A stretch of DNA of 34,325 bases from Pedosphaera sp. Its GTDB lineage: Bacteria; Verrucomicrobiota; Verrucomicrobiia; Limisphaerales; F1-12-MAGs170. Under the pieces are notes generated by a model that worked only from the letters and a program-made list of their open reading frames with translations, searched no databases and was not told where the DNA came from. The stretch is taken from the NCBI GenBank assembly GCA_009695275.1, contig SIBF01000027.1, positions 1-34,325 on the forward strand. Direction: 5' to 3'. Both the position numbers and the translations under genes were made by a program. Below are positions 19,013-29,198 of this stretch, piece after piece. Position 1 is the first letter of the stretch. Every line of letters starts with the position of its first letter.

Positions 19013-20434
19013 ATGAGCGATATCAAGTTTGGTACCGATGGATGGAGGGCGGTGATCGCGGAAGGATTCACGTTCGCGAACCTTGAGCGAGTGGCGCAAG
19101 CAACCGCAGACTATTGGAAGCAAAATCCCGCGCCCGGCACCACTCGGAGAGTGATCGTCGGTTACGACCGGCGCTTTCTGTCGGACCAATTTGCCTGCCG
19201 CACGGCCGAGGTGCTGGCTGGGAACGGCATCGAAGTAATACTGACGGGCGAGCCGACGCCCACGCCTGCCGTGTCGCTTGCCGTCCGGGAACAGAGGGCG
19301 GTTGGAGGTGTCATGATCACCGCGAGCCACAATCCCGCTGCATTTAATGGTTTCAAGCTCAAGGCGCATTACGGTGGCTCTGCCTACCCTGGGCTGTGCA
19401 AGGGCGTTGAAGCCTTGCTGGATAAGAATCCTGTTCAATCCACTCCTTTGAACAAAGCGCTGAAATCGAAACGTGTTAGGATCAGAAACCTTCGAGCGCC
19501 CCACTACGCAGCCGTGAAGAAGCTGGTGGATTTTCCGCTCATCACGAAGTCGAGGTTGAAGTTCGCGCACGAGGCGCTCTTTGGCGTTGGTGCCGGTTGT
19601 TTCGATGCGATACTCGCCGGAACAACATGCAGCGTGACGACGCTGAATGCCGGTCACGATGTAAATTTTGGCGGAATCAACCCCGAGCCAATCGCGAAAA
19701 ACTACCGCCTGAGCTCGGCTTTTCTGCGCCGTCATCCGCACGACCTTTGCCTTGTGACGGACGGTGATGCCGATCGTGTTGGTGGAATGGACGGACATGG
19801 GAACGCTTTGAGCACTCACGAGTTGATTTGTCTTCTCCTGCGCCACTTCATCGTGAATCGAAAGGCGACTGGACGCGTAGTGAAGGCCTTGACCACAACT
19901 TCAATGGTGGACCGAATTTGCGAAAGGTACGGGTTGGAACTTGTCGAAACTGGAGTTGGCTTCAAATACATCTGCGCCGAGATGATCAAAGGCAATGTGC
20001 TGCTCGGCTTTGAAGAGAGCGGAGGAATAGGATTTCCAGGTCATGTGCCCGAGCGCGACGGAATCCTCGCGGGCCTGATGCTCCTTGAAATGCTCGCGAC
20101 TGAAAGGAAGCCGCTCTCCAGGCTCCTGGCAGATCTAACGAAGGAATTCGGTCCGCATCATTATGCGCGGGTTGACACGCAATTCCCGTTGGAAAAGCGC
20201 GCCGCGCTTATGGAGTTCTGCAAGACCAAACCTCCCGTGAAATTACTTCGCTCGCCTGTGCGGGATGTGAAGTCTTACGATGGCGTGAAGTTTGTCGCGG
20301 CTGACGGATCGTGGCTGATGCTGCGCGGCTCCGGCACCGAGCCAATTCTTCGGATCTATGCCGAGGCCGGGTCACAATCCGCCGCCGAAAAACTGACCCG
20401 ACTTGGAATGGCCATTACACGTCGAGTCCAATGA
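19013..20434 (+). CDS. Phosphoglucomutase/phosphomannomutase family (alpha-D-phosphohexomutase)
   Basis: IKFGTDGWRAVI, MITASHNPAAFNGFK (phosphoserine loop), TDGDADRVGGMD, GFEESGGIGF, LRGSGTEPILRIYAE. Confidence 0.93.
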   Translation: MSDIKFGTDGWRAVIAEGFTFANLERVAQATADYWKQNPAPGTTRRVIVGYDRRFLSDQFACRTAEVLAGNGIEVILTGEPTPTPAVSLAVREQRAVGGVMITASHNPAAFNGFKLKAHYGGSAYPGLCKGVEALLDKNPVQSTPLNKALKSKRVRIRNLRAPHYAAVKKLVDFPLITKSRLKFAHEALFGVGAGCFDAILAGTTCSVTTLNAGHDVNFGGINPEPIAKNYRLSSAFLRRHPHDLCLVTDGDADRVGGMDGHGNALSTHELICLLLRHFIVNRKATGRVVKALTTTSMVDRICERYGLELVETGVGFKYICAEMIKGNVLLGFEESGGIGFPGHVPERDGILAGLMLLEMLATERKPLSRLLADLTKEFGPHHYARVDTQFPLEKRAALMEFCKTKPPVKLLRSPVRDVKSYDGVKFVAADGSWLMLRGSGTEPILRIYAEAGSQSAAEKLTRLGMAITRRVQ

Positions 20435-20504
20435 CTAAATGGGTCGCGTGATCTCTTCCAACCGCTGGAGGCTCGGGTTTTGAAGTCCGGGAAGGGGATC
20501 GCCT

Positions 20505-22028
20505 CTACGGCTTGCCTGTCTTGGGCTTGACGGGCTTTATCGCCAATGCCTCCCGCAACGCAGCTTCAACCTGATCGGCACTCTGGCCAGTTGCCTTGTA
20601 GCCGGCGGCCGTCCCGCTCACATAGGCTGTCGAGGCGGATGTCCCAGAGATGACGTAAGACTCGCCCGCGAACTGCACCAGACTGGTTCCAGGAGCGATC
20701 ACATCGACAAAGCTTCCCCGATTGGCGTAGGGAGCGATGTTGCCGCGAGGATCACTAGCGGTGACGGCAACGACTCCCGGATACGCGGCTGGATAGGTGG
20801 GTGCCGTGGTTGGCTCGTTGCCGGCGGCGCCGAAGAACAAGACGCCTTGCTTTCGCGCATCGGCGATCATGTTCGAAAGGAATTTACTATCGCCGTCGCC
20901 GGAGAGGCTCAGATTGATGACTGTGGCGCCGGAATTGATGGCGGTGTAAATGCCCCGGCCCACCTCGAAAGTTGTCGTCTGTTCATGGCCGCCATAAATG
21001 TCCACAGGCAATATCCGTACGGACGAACCATCAGTCTCTTTCGGTGCGAGGCTCAGGCCCTGCAATATAGTCTCCGCCATTGAAGTGCCGTGTGTCACCT
21101 GATTTTGGGGAGTCGAGCCGGAGCCGTCCATGCTGGCGTTCTGAGCTGGTAGCAGAAATCCGTTCATGTCCTTGGGCAAGGTCTGTACCGCCGTGTCGAT
21201 CAAGCCAATAATTACCTGGCTCGTGTCAGTGCTGACTCTTGGTTTAATGGGAAATGGAATGGCCATGTTGCTGGAGACCCGATCCAAACGGGCGGGGTGG
21301 TCCACCGCGTAGTTCAGATCTGATTCAGCATCGGTGCTTCCAGCCAGCGCCTTGTCGGCAGCGCTTGCAGCCATTTCATTTTCGAACTGTAGCCGGTAAC
21401 TGTTCTGTCCGTCGATCTTTCCGATGACCTTGGCTCCGAGCTCGCTCGCGAGTTCTTCGATCGTCTTCTTGGAGCTGCGCTTTAAGGTGATGATCCGCTC
21501 GTTTGGGATCGCCTTTGATTTAGGCTCTTCCTCAGTCGTCGCCGTTGCTGAAACTGATAACGTGGCGCGTTGAAGCGCTGTCCGAAAGACATAGAGCCTT
21601 GAGCTTCCTTCCTTTTGAGGAACCAATGCGTAATTCAAATCACCTAGCAGGAGCTTGAGCGCTTCATTTGAAGGAGTGTCTTTGAATTTCACCGAAACTT
21701 GCACGCTGGTGTCCGGTTCCACGAAGACGCTCCAACCCGTTTCCGTTGCGATGCGCCCCAACAGGTTTTGAAGGTCCATCGCTTCGATTTGGGCATCGAC
21801 ACGATTTTGCCGGGTCCGCCACCGGATGGTGTCGGATGCCTTGACAGGCGAGAACAAACTGAGCGCAAGGACGAGCAGGACCAGGCGTTGGCTGTGCCTG
21901 GTGAAGGCTGCAACTAACGAAACTGCCTTCCAGATCAACAAGCCTGAGGACGATCGGAGACATTGATTACCACCGGGTTTGAGGCTCGTCAGATTAGTCG
22001 CCAGGGAGATTTTAGGATGCCTCATCAT
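20505..22028 (-). CDS. Secreted S8 (subtilisin-family) peptidase with N-terminal STN-like domain
   Basis: Subtilase triad motifs: IIGLIDTAVQ (D), THGTSMAETI (H), ISGTSASTAYVSGTAA (S). N-terminal MDLQNLLGRIATETGWSVFVEPDTSVQVSVKFKDTPSNEALKLLLGDLNYALV resembles a secretin/TonB short N-terminal domain. Confidence 0.85.
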   Translation of the reverse strand: MMRHPKISLATNLTSLKPGGNQCLRSSSGLLIWKAVSLVAAFTRHSQRLVLLVLALSLFSPVKASDTIRWRTRQNRVDAQIEAMDLQNLLGRIATETGWSVFVEPDTSVQVSVKFKDTPSNEALKLLLGDLNYALVPQKEGSSRLYVFRTALQRATLSVSATATTEEEPKSKAIPNERIITLKRSSKKTIEELASELGAKVIGKIDGQNSYRLQFENEMAASAADKALAGSTDAESDLNYAVDHPARLDRVSSNMAIPFPIKPRVSTDTSQVIIGLIDTAVQTLPKDMNGFLLPAQNASMDGSGSTPQNQVTHGTSMAETILQGLSLAPKETDGSSVRILPVDIYGGHEQTTTFEVGRGIYTAINSGATVINLSLSGDGDSKFLSNMIADARKQGVLFFGAAGNEPTTAPTYPAAYPGVVAVTASDPRGNIAPYANRGSFVDVIAPGTSLVQFAGESYVISGTSASTAYVSGTAAGYKATGQSADQVEAALREALAIKPVKPKTGKP

Positions 22029-22104
22029 GTCGTGACTAAGATACTATGTGAATACCCGTTTGTCACAACTGGTTTCACTCAAGTGTAGTGAAGTCAGCGC
22101 GAGT

Positions 22105-22561
22105 TCAGGAAGTCGTTCGAGAGCCTGGATGACGGGCGTGAATGCAGCGGAAGGCTTGGTGATGATGTCCGGTGTGCATGGAGGTAAAGAAGTCAGTGGT
22201 GGTTTTGTAGTGGTGTTTGCTCTGCCGGTAGCGCCAGTGCATGAAGAGGCTGTTGTTCAAGCGCCGGAACATCCCGATCCCCCACATCGACCGCAGCTCG
22301 CGCACACGGTAATGGTCGTCCTGATGGGACACATCCAGGCGTTGGTATGCAAGGCAACGAAAGTCTCCACTATGTTTTTGACTTCGTCTCTTTCACTTTC
22401 AGCGGCGGTGGCACTTGCGCCGAGCGAATCCGTCGCAGTAGTTGGGGCGGCAACTCCCAACCCAGTTCTCCAACACCAGCCCCTGTTCGGGCTCCGGTTT
22501 GGTGTAGCGGGGCAGCCCCAGCTCCCGTCCGTCGGCCAGGGGCAAATGGACATCGAGCATC
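22105..22561 (-). pseudogene. Degenerate DDE transposase remnant
   Basis: Minus-strand fragments in different frames: MLDVHLPLADGRELGLPRYTKPEPEQGLVLENW and, after a frame disruption, RCLAYQRLDVSHQDDHYRVRELRSMWGIGMFRRLNNSLFMHWRYRQSKHHYKTTTDFF. The LDVxxxxDxxRVRE stretch resembles the C-terminal part of ISAs1-like DDE transposases. Confidence 0.45.
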
Positions 22562-22709
22562 AGGCTAACTTTACCAACTGGTAGAACCCTTGTCGCCCTT
22601 CGCTGACGGAAGCGGTGAAGCGGGCTGAAGTTCCATAAGTCACGATGACGGATTGGCTGGAGCGGGAGCGCATCCGCGCTCAGCTCTCGGAGCGTGAGTC
22701 CTTGTAGCT

Positions 22710-22777
22710 CGCAGCAGCTTCATCCGCAGAGAGTCGTTGGGAACTTCGAATCAATTATTCCGCTCCAAGCTGCTGCG
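22710..22777. repeat. Perfect 11-bp inverted repeat upstream of rho
   Basis: cgcagcagctt (22710-22720) and aagctgctgcg (22767-22777), separated by 46 bp. Confidence 0.6.
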
Positions 22778-23018
22778 AACCGGGACCGTCCGTGCACCAG
22801 GGGCAGTGTCAAAAAGCACGACTGCGAGTGGTCGCCAGGAAAAAATTAGTTGCGCCTGCCCGGGATTGCGCTTACATAACGCCCGTCACAGGTCTAACTG
22901 ACAGTGCCCAGCACAGAGCTTCGGGCCGTCAGTTCTCCCTAATTCAAAGTTTCCGGGTGTTTTACGCGGCGATTTCTTGGGACAGACCCTTCGGACACAC
23001 ACATAATTGGATTGAACT

Positions 23019-24143
23019 ATGAGTAATTCGGCAAACGGGACCCAGGAAGTCGGGTCAGGGTATCTCGAGATATCGGAAAAGGGCTTCGGTTTTTTGCGTT
23101 CCTCGGATCACCATTTCCAGCCCAAACCCGTCGATATCTTTGTCACTCCGGACACCATCAAGAAGTGTTTTCTTCGCGAAGGGTGTCTGGTCGAGGGACC
23201 TACCCAATCTCCGCATCGCGGCACCAGCCCGCAGCTCAAGGAAGTGTATTCCGTCAACGGCATGCCGTTCGCTGATTACACGAAGACGATGCGGATCGAG
23301 AATCTCACCACGATCGATCCGACGGAGAAATTTCGGTTGGAAACGTCGCCCGACCTGATTGAGACACGGATCATTGACCTCGTCACACCCATCGGCAAGG
23401 GGACCCGGGGGTTGATCGTCGCGCCTCCGCGGACGGGCAAGACAACGATCCTCAAGCAGATCGCCAACGCGGTGACGACCAACCATCCAGAAGTGCATGT
23501 GCTGGTGCTGCTGATCGATGAACGACCGGAGGAAGTCACCGACTTCCAGCGTTCGGTGAAAGCCGAAGTCGTCGCCTCCTCGAATGACATGGATCTTGAA
23601 ACGCATGTGCGTCTGTCGCGGTTCATGATCGAGCGTTGCCGCCGCATGGTGGAGGCTCGCAAGGACGTCCTGGTGCTCCTGGATTCGATCACCCGCGTGG
23701 CACGCGCCTACAACAGCGTGCATGGGGGAAGCGGACGTACGATGACTGGCGGTGTGGATGCCCGTGCGCTGGAGATCCCGCGCAAAATGTTCGCCTCCGC
23801 GCGTAAAATCGAAGAGGGAGGTTCCCTGACCATTCTGGCCACGGCGCTCGTGGACACAGGATCCCGGATGGACGAGCTGATTTTCCAGGAGTTCAAGGGC
23901 ACCGGCAACATGGAACTCATTTTGGACCGGAAGCTCTCCGACCGGCGGCTGTTCCCGGCGATCGACATTCCAAAGAGCGGCACGCGCAAGGAAGAGAAGC
24001 TCTTTCTCAAGCACCAGATTGAACCGATCCGGAAGCTCCGGCGCACAATGGTGGATCTCAATCCCGTTGAGGCGATGGAGACGCTCATCGCCGCGCTGAA
24101 GAAGCACAAGACGAACGAGGAACTGCTGAGCAAGCTGCTTTGA
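23019..24143 (+). CDS. rho: Transcription termination factor Rho
   Basis: GYLEISEKGFGFLR, APPRTGKTTILKQIANAV, LIDERPEEVTDFQRSVKAEVVAS, LVLLDSITRVARAYN, GTGNMELILDRKLSDRRLFPAIDI. Confidence 0.96.
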   Translation: MSNSANGTQEVGSGYLEISEKGFGFLRSSDHHFQPKPVDIFVTPDTIKKCFLREGCLVEGPTQSPHRGTSPQLKEVYSVNGMPFADYTKTMRIENLTTIDPTEKFRLETSPDLIETRIIDLVTPIGKGTRGLIVAPPRTGKTTILKQIANAVTTNHPEVHVLVLLIDERPEEVTDFQRSVKAEVVASSNDMDLETHVRLSRFMIERCRRMVEARKDVLVLLDSITRVARAYNSVHGGSGRTMTGGVDARALEIPRKMFASARKIEEGGSLTILATALVDTGSRMDELIFQEFKGTGNMELILDRKLSDRRLFPAIDIPKSGTRKEEKLFLKHQIEPIRKLRRTMVDLNPVEAMETLIAALKKHKTNEELLSKLL

Positions 24144-24173
24144 TCGCGTAGAGCACTATTATCCCGGATTTAG

Positions 24174-24208
24174 AAGGTCACAGCGAGCCGATGCTCCTGT
24201 GACCTTTT
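24174..24208 (+). terminator. Rho-independent terminator after rho
   Basis: aaggtcacag-cgagccgatgctc-ctgtgacctttt: 10-bp stem with U tract. Confidence 0.8.
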
Positions 24209-24223
24209 CAGTTTCCATCAACC

Positions 24224-25243
24224 ATGCCCAGGAAGCCAGCCAGCGCGCCGAGCCGCAAGAGCCGTCCACTTTTGGAGCGCATGTTGCGCATACATCAGGC
24301 CCTGCAAACCGGCGGTCATCCGAATGCTTCTCAGCTCGCTCGCGAATTCGAGGTGAGCACCAAGTCGATTTATAGGGACATCGAGTTCATGCGGGACCGG
24401 CTCGATCTACCGGTTGCCTATGACGCATCAAGAAACGGCTTCCATTACACCCAGGAGGTCGGAAGCTTCCCCACCTTGCAGATCACCGAGGGCGAACTTT
24501 TCGCGCTGCTTGTGGCTGAAAAGGCACTGCAGCAATATCGTGGAACCAACTTCGAGAAACCTCTCGTCAGCGCGTTCCGCAAGATGGCGGATTCCCTGCC
24601 CGAGACCATCTCGCTAAATCTTGCCGATTGGGAACAATCCATTTCCTTTCGCACCAGTGCCGAACCGATCCTGGACCTGGAAATTTTTGACAAACTTGCC
24701 AAAGCCACAGCCCGGCGCCAGCAGTTGCAACTTATCTACCGCAAGCCCGGCCAGACCGGTGCCGAACCTCGCATCGTCGATCCCTATCATCTGGCCAACA
24801 TCAATGGTGAATGGTTTCTCTTCGCCTTCGATCACCTTCGGAATGACATCCGCACTTTCGCGCCCGCCCGCATTCAGGAGATCAGACCGACTGGGAAGAC
24901 CTTCAGCCGGACCCGGAAATTCTCGCTTCACAAACGACTACGCGACAGCTTTGGTGTCCATGCCGGACAAGGTGAATTCTCGATCCGCATTCGCTTCAAC
25001 GAGCTGGTTGCCGACTACATCCGGGAAAAAAAGTGGCACCCATCGCAGCAGCTTGTGGAAATTCCCGACGGCAGTGTCGAACTGCACTTGAAACTCTCCA
25101 GCCTTGTGGAAATTCAACGCTGGGTTCTTGGTTGGGCCGGCAATGCCGTGGTTCTCGAACCTCCGCAGTTTGTGGCGGCAATCCGTCACGCAGCCACGGC
25201 GATGATCGAGAATTACCCTGTCGCACCCGACTCTTCCGGTTAG
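24224..25243 (+). CDS. HTH + WYL-domain transcriptional regulator
   Basis: MLRIHQALQTGGHPNASQLAREFEVSTKSIYRDIEFMRDRLDLPVAYDASRNGFHY and IVDPYHLANINGEWFLFAFDHLRNDIRTFAPARI. Confidence 0.9.
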   Translation: MPRKPASAPSRKSRPLLERMLRIHQALQTGGHPNASQLAREFEVSTKSIYRDIEFMRDRLDLPVAYDASRNGFHYTQEVGSFPTLQITEGELFALLVAEKALQQYRGTNFEKPLVSAFRKMADSLPETISLNLADWEQSISFRTSAEPILDLEIFDKLAKATARRQQLQLIYRKPGQTGAEPRIVDPYHLANINGEWFLFAFDHLRNDIRTFAPARIQEIRPTGKTFSRTRKFSLHKRLRDSFGVHAGQGEFSIRIRFNELVADYIREKKWHPSQQLVEIPDGSVELHLKLSSLVEIQRWVLGWAGNAVVLEPPQFVAAIRHAATAMIENYPVAPDSSG

Positions 25244-25273
25244 CCCAGACCGACAGGAAATGCGTCGCTCGTC

Positions 25274-25558
25274 CTATTTCGCAATCCTATCGAATTCAGA
25301 ATCGTCGAACGCCTGCATCGTCTCAGTGCGGACATTGCCAAGCGCGGCGAGTTCCGTCAGGAGATGCAGCACCTTCTTCTCGTTGTCGGCACTGACGATG
25401 AGGACGCCGTCATAGCGGCCCATTGTCCAGTATTGGCCAGCCACTGTGACTCCGGATTTGGCGGCCAGCTTGTCGAAGTTGTGGGCGCGAGCGGTGGACT
25501 TCTTTATGTTGTTAGCGCCTTGTTCGGTGAATTTCAGGAGAGCGATGTAGCGGGGCAT
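25274..25558 (-). CDS. GYD-domain protein
   Basis: MPRYIALLKFTEQGANNIKKSTARAHNFDKLAAKSGVTVAGQYWTMGRYDGVLIVSADNEKKVLHLLTELAALGNVRTETMQAF. Confidence 0.88.
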   Translation of the reverse strand: MPRYIALLKFTEQGANNIKKSTARAHNFDKLAAKSGVTVAGQYWTMGRYDGVLIVSADNEKKVLHLLTELAALGNVRTETMQAFDDSEFDRIAK

Positions 25559-25872
25559 GTGGTTCTTTGCTGTGGAAAACCATGAAAACACGATGGCGCA
25601 GAAAGGCCATCCAGCCTTGGCGTGCTTGTGTATTCGCGGTTCATATTTGGCCTTCAAACCCCGACACTCGTGGCGAGTGCTGGTAGTGAAGGGTATCTAC
25701 TCTCAGACTTATGGCGGTGAGGCTGCCAAAGCGCTTTGCAGAAATTGCTGAACGCGGGTCGTGGATTGAGAAAAGCTCCTTGAAGATTCGATTCAACCGT
25801 TGGAAGCCCACCTTGCTTCACGCTTGATGAATTGAAACGATAGGGTCGGGTTCGCTGGTCGGACTGTTCGAC

Positions 25873-26799
25873 TCAGTTCTTCGCGCCAGGGATGTTTATG
25901 GTTTGTCCCACTCGCATACGGCGCGGCTCCAGGCTGGGATTTGCAGTCTGCAACGCCGAGAGCGAGACGCCATACTTGCGCGCAATGCTGGCGGGAGTGT
26001 CGCCCTGCTGGACTTTGTGGATGCGAGATGATGCGGTTGAGGTTGAAAGAGATGCCGGGCGGGAGTTTTGCTGGACGGAAGGCTTCATTATTTGTCCGCC
26101 CTGTTTCCCGATCTGGCCGCCGCTTGGCGCAGGAGGGGTCGGCGAGGAAGCGGGTGCTTTCGGGCTCGGCGCCGGATCGCCAGCGGACGGAGCGTTTCCC
26201 TGCGAAGCCGCTACTCTGGCATTCAATGCGGCGGTGTATTCGGCCTGGAGCGCCGCAATGCGGTTCGAGTGGGCGAAAGCTTGCTGCGCCATTTCAACTC
26301 TGAGCTGTTCAATTTGCGCGCGTTGAGTGGTATTAGTGCGATGCAGGCGTTCGAGCTCGGTTTGCACTGTGCTGGAAAATTGTGTGAACGACACCGTTCT
26401 TGCCAGTTCAAGCTTGCATGCGCTTATCTGCTGTCTCACACGGTCTCCCAGCACGGGATTGGGGCTCAGATGCAGATAGTTCTCCAGGTGATAAATCGCC
26501 GATGCGTAGTAGCGGTCCCGTTCGTCTTCGCTTGCAGGGTTTTCGTTGAGTTTATCGGCATAAAGCAGGCCCAGTTCGAGATGCGCCGAAGCGGACTGAG
26601 GATTGACTTCGATAGCTTTCTTGAATGCGTCCGCGGCTCCCTTGTAGTCACGCCCCTGCACGCGGCTCTTGCCGGTAAGGTAGTGTGCTTCCTTTTGTTC
26701 GTCGGATTCATTGTTTCCGGTAAAAACATTGCAGCCAACGAGCATCAGACCCAGCAATGCGGGCCCAAACCAACGGCTGGCAGCCAAAATCAAATTCAT
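25873..26799 (-). CDS. Lipoprotein with TPR-like repeats and C-terminal LysM domain
   Basis: Lipobox-like LMLVGCNVF; DYKGAADAFKKAIEVNPQSASAHLELGLLYAD; C-terminal IHKVQQGDTPASIARKYGVSLSALQTANPSLEPRRMRVGQTINIP (LysM). Confidence 0.88.
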   Translation of the reverse strand: MNLILAASRWFGPALLGLMLVGCNVFTGNNESDEQKEAHYLTGKSRVQGRDYKGAADAFKKAIEVNPQSASAHLELGLLYADKLNENPASEDERDRYYASAIYHLENYLHLSPNPVLGDRVRQQISACKLELARTVSFTQFSSTVQTELERLHRTNTTQRAQIEQLRVEMAQQAFAHSNRIAALQAEYTAALNARVAASQGNAPSAGDPAPSPKAPASSPTPPAPSGGQIGKQGGQIMKPSVQQNSRPASLSTSTASSRIHKVQQGDTPASIARKYGVSLSALQTANPSLEPRRMRVGQTINIPGAKN

Positions 26800-27547
26800 G
26801 AGCCCAAGCTAAACGAAGGACCTGGTGAGCGCAACGGAAGCGTGGTATTGCCGCACACGCTCCTGGAAGCTTAATCCTGGAGTTGGATGAGCCGAAAGAA
26901 ACGAAAATGATAAGAGAACCAGGAGGTTGGGTTGAGTGCTGACACCGCCAAGATGCACTCAAATTGGTGAAGGCATCTTCTTCGGCAAAGACCGAATGAC
27001 GTTGCCCGAAGAAGCCGCGCGGCGCTCGAAAAGTGATGAATGAACCATCAGGTAATTGGAGAGTTGATCCTGTCACAAAAACTGGCTGTGAGCCCGTCTG
27101 ACTTAGCGTTTGAGCGCCTGACCCATGTATTGCTCCACCAGGCCTGATCCACCTGAACTGCTGATTTTTGTGAAGCCGACAAACCGTGAATGCCAGCCCG
27201 TCGGCGTCTGAAGGAAGCAGACAGTCTAAAAGGAGCCAGGCATCTCTCTCCACCGGGTTTTTCAGCTCCTTGCCGCCAGTTTTTGCCCCTCGCCCGGACA
27301 ATTACACGGATCGAGGATGAGTGGCGGCTAACTTTGAAAACCAATATGTGAATGGAAATCAGTGACGGTCGAGATTTGTAATTCCCGAGTGCGTTCTTTG
27401 AAATAATTCAGTGAGGGCGAAACGTGGTCGCATTGATCTGGACTTGCGCCCGGGCAATCTCGAACATGCTACGCGAAGTCGGGGCAGTCAGCGTCGGTTC
27501 GCGCGAGTTCAACGCGCTGCCGGCTTTCGCACCCCGAGCCACCGATC

Positions 27548-28579
27548 ATGAAGCAAAAAGAACTCATTCCAGCAACCGTCCTGACTGGTTTTCTCGGAGC
27601 AGGCAAGACCACCCTGCTTAACCGTCTTCTCTCGCAGAATCATGGCTACAAATGCGCCATCATCATCAACGAATTCGGAGCCATCAGCATCGACAATCAA
27701 CTGGTCATCGGCGCTGACGAGGAGATCATCGAACTCTCAAACGGCTGTCTTTGCTGCCGTGTCCGTGCCGACCTCATCAAGTGTCTGACCAACTTGTTCC
27801 AGAAGCAAAAGCGTTTCGATTACGTGTTGATCGAGACGACAGGCCTGGCTGATCCGGGTCCGGTCGCACAGACTTTTGGGATGAAGGATCTCGCAGACAA
27901 ACTCCGGCTCGACGCCGTCGTCACTGTTGCGGACGCCAGGCACCTGGAGAAGGAACTTTTAGACTCCCCTGAAGCCAGTGCTCAGATTGCCTTTGCCGAT
28001 GTGGTCCTCCTGAACAAAATGGACCTCGTTGGCCAGGAGGACTTGGATCGGGTCGAAGCCCGGATTCGCCGGATGAACTCGCTTGCTCTAATTCACCGGA
28101 CTCAGGGATCGGAGATCGAGTTCGGGAAGATTCTAAACATCAAAGCACGCCACATCACGGCTCCCCTGGTGGTTTCCGGAGCGAGAAAGATCGGCCTCAC
28201 CGCGCACCGCGATCACGCCCCTGCCACAGGTGACCAGCACGGTCATCGTGAAGAAGTTCACGAGCACCACCATCATGATGACGCCGTGACTTCAATCTAT
28301 TTTCGCGAGGAGCGTCCTCTGGATCTTCCAAAGCTGGAGCAATGGCTTGGCGATGTGATCAACACGTTGGGACCGACGATTTATCGCAGCAAGGGGATAC
28401 TTCACATCAAAGGGCAGGCGAAGCGTGTCGTCTTCCACGGAGTTCAGATGATGTTCGAGTCCGCGCCTGACCGTTTGTGGAACGTCGCTGAGAAGCGTGA
28501 GAGCCAGCTCGTGTTCATTGGGAAGGATTTGAACGAAACAAAGATACGCGAAGGGTTCGATGCCTGTATTGCAATGTAA
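27548..28579 (+). CDS. COG0523/CobW-family GTP-binding metallochaperone-like protein
   Basis: ATVLTGFLGAGKTTLLNRLL, SNGCLCCRVRADL (CxCC), LIETTGLADPGPV, LLNKMDLV; His-rich HGHREEVHEHHHHDD. Confidence 0.93.
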   Translation: MKQKELIPATVLTGFLGAGKTTLLNRLLSQNHGYKCAIIINEFGAISIDNQLVIGADEEIIELSNGCLCCRVRADLIKCLTNLFQKQKRFDYVLIETTGLADPGPVAQTFGMKDLADKLRLDAVVTVADARHLEKELLDSPEASAQIAFADVVLLNKMDLVGQEDLDRVEARIRRMNSLALIHRTQGSEIEFGKILNIKARHITAPLVVSGARKIGLTAHRDHAPATGDQHGHREEVHEHHHHDDAVTSIYFREERPLDLPKLEQWLGDVINTLGPTIYRSKGILHIKGQAKRVVFHGVQMMFESAPDRLWNVAEKRESQLVFIGKDLNETKIREGFDACIAM

Positions 28580-28913
28580 GTCCTCGTCATCGTGTTCGAG
28601 CGTGAGCGATGGGACGGTTCCCGCTGCCATTCGACCGATCAAGCGACGCGCGAATCTTTTTAGAATGCTGTCGCTCCTCTGGATTTTCCCATCTTCCGGA
28701 GCCCTTTGGATCATCCTGGCGGAGCGTTCAGCATGGCGGCAGGGGCTCACGGTACTTCAGCGGTTGCAGGAGGTAACGCTTGAGCAATGGATTGCCAGCG
28801 CGATCCTGCTGGCGCACGCCGCTTTTTTGTGGTTTGCCCGCCACTACGAGCGGACGGAATCACCTCGACTCCCGGTACCGGACCCCTCCGATTCATTTAA
28901 TCCGCCTTCTTGA
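28560..28913 (+). CDS. Hypothetical protein with two hydrophobic segments
   Basis: ORF in a coding-dense region; LSLLWIFPSSGALWIILAE and WIASAILLAHAAFLWFARHYE. The start may be the ATG at 28665. Confidence 0.45.
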   Translation: MPVLQCKSSSSCSSVSDGTVPAAIRPIKRRANLFRMLSLLWIFPSSGALWIILAERSAWRQGLTVLQRLQEVTLEQWIASAILLAHAAFLWFARHYERTESPRLPVPDPSDSFNPPS

Positions 28914-28952
28914 CTTCCCAGTGCAGGAAATCGACTTTGTGCTCACAACATC

Positions 28953-29198
28953 ATGCCACTTTACGAATACGAAATATGCGAGGGCGGCTGCGTGGTCTGC
29001 GGAGGGCGATTTACGCTTCGCCGACCCAGCGAACGTCGAGACCTCAAAGAGTGCCCCGCTTGTAAAAAACCGGTCAGGCGCGTTTTCTCACCTGTCAGTT
29101 CACCGATGAAACTCAAGCCGCTCTCAATCTCAGACGCCAAGAAGTCCGGTTTCACCGTCTTGAAGAAAGTGGGCAAAGGTGAGTACGAGCGGCAATAG
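28953..29198 (+). CDS. FmdB-like zinc-ribbon protein
   Basis: MPLYEYEICEGGCVVCGGRFTLRRPSERRDLKECPACKKPVRRVFSP: two Cys pairs and the PLYEYxC start. Confidence 0.85.
   Translation: MPLYEYEICEGGCVVCGGRFTLRRPSERRDLKECPACKKPVRRVFSPVSSPMKLKPLSISDAKKSGFTVLKKVGKGEYERQ

Noticed and set aside
22743-22777. Possible tRNA T-arm (ttcgaatc)
   Set aside because: No acceptor, D-arm or anticodon arm could be assembled around it; it lies inside the inverted-repeat segment.
23055-24107. 350-aa ORF antisense to rho
   Set aside because: Mirror ORF in high-GC coding DNA; the sense strand encodes a clear Rho.
26068-26874. 268-aa plus-strand ORF
   Set aside because: Antisense to the TPR/LysM lipoprotein, no recognisable motif.
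26708-27301. 197-aa minus-strand ORF
   Set aside because: Partly overlaps the start of the LysM/TPR gene in another frame and has no recognisable domain; treated as chance ORF in an intergenic region, possibly with dispersed-repeat debris near 27290.
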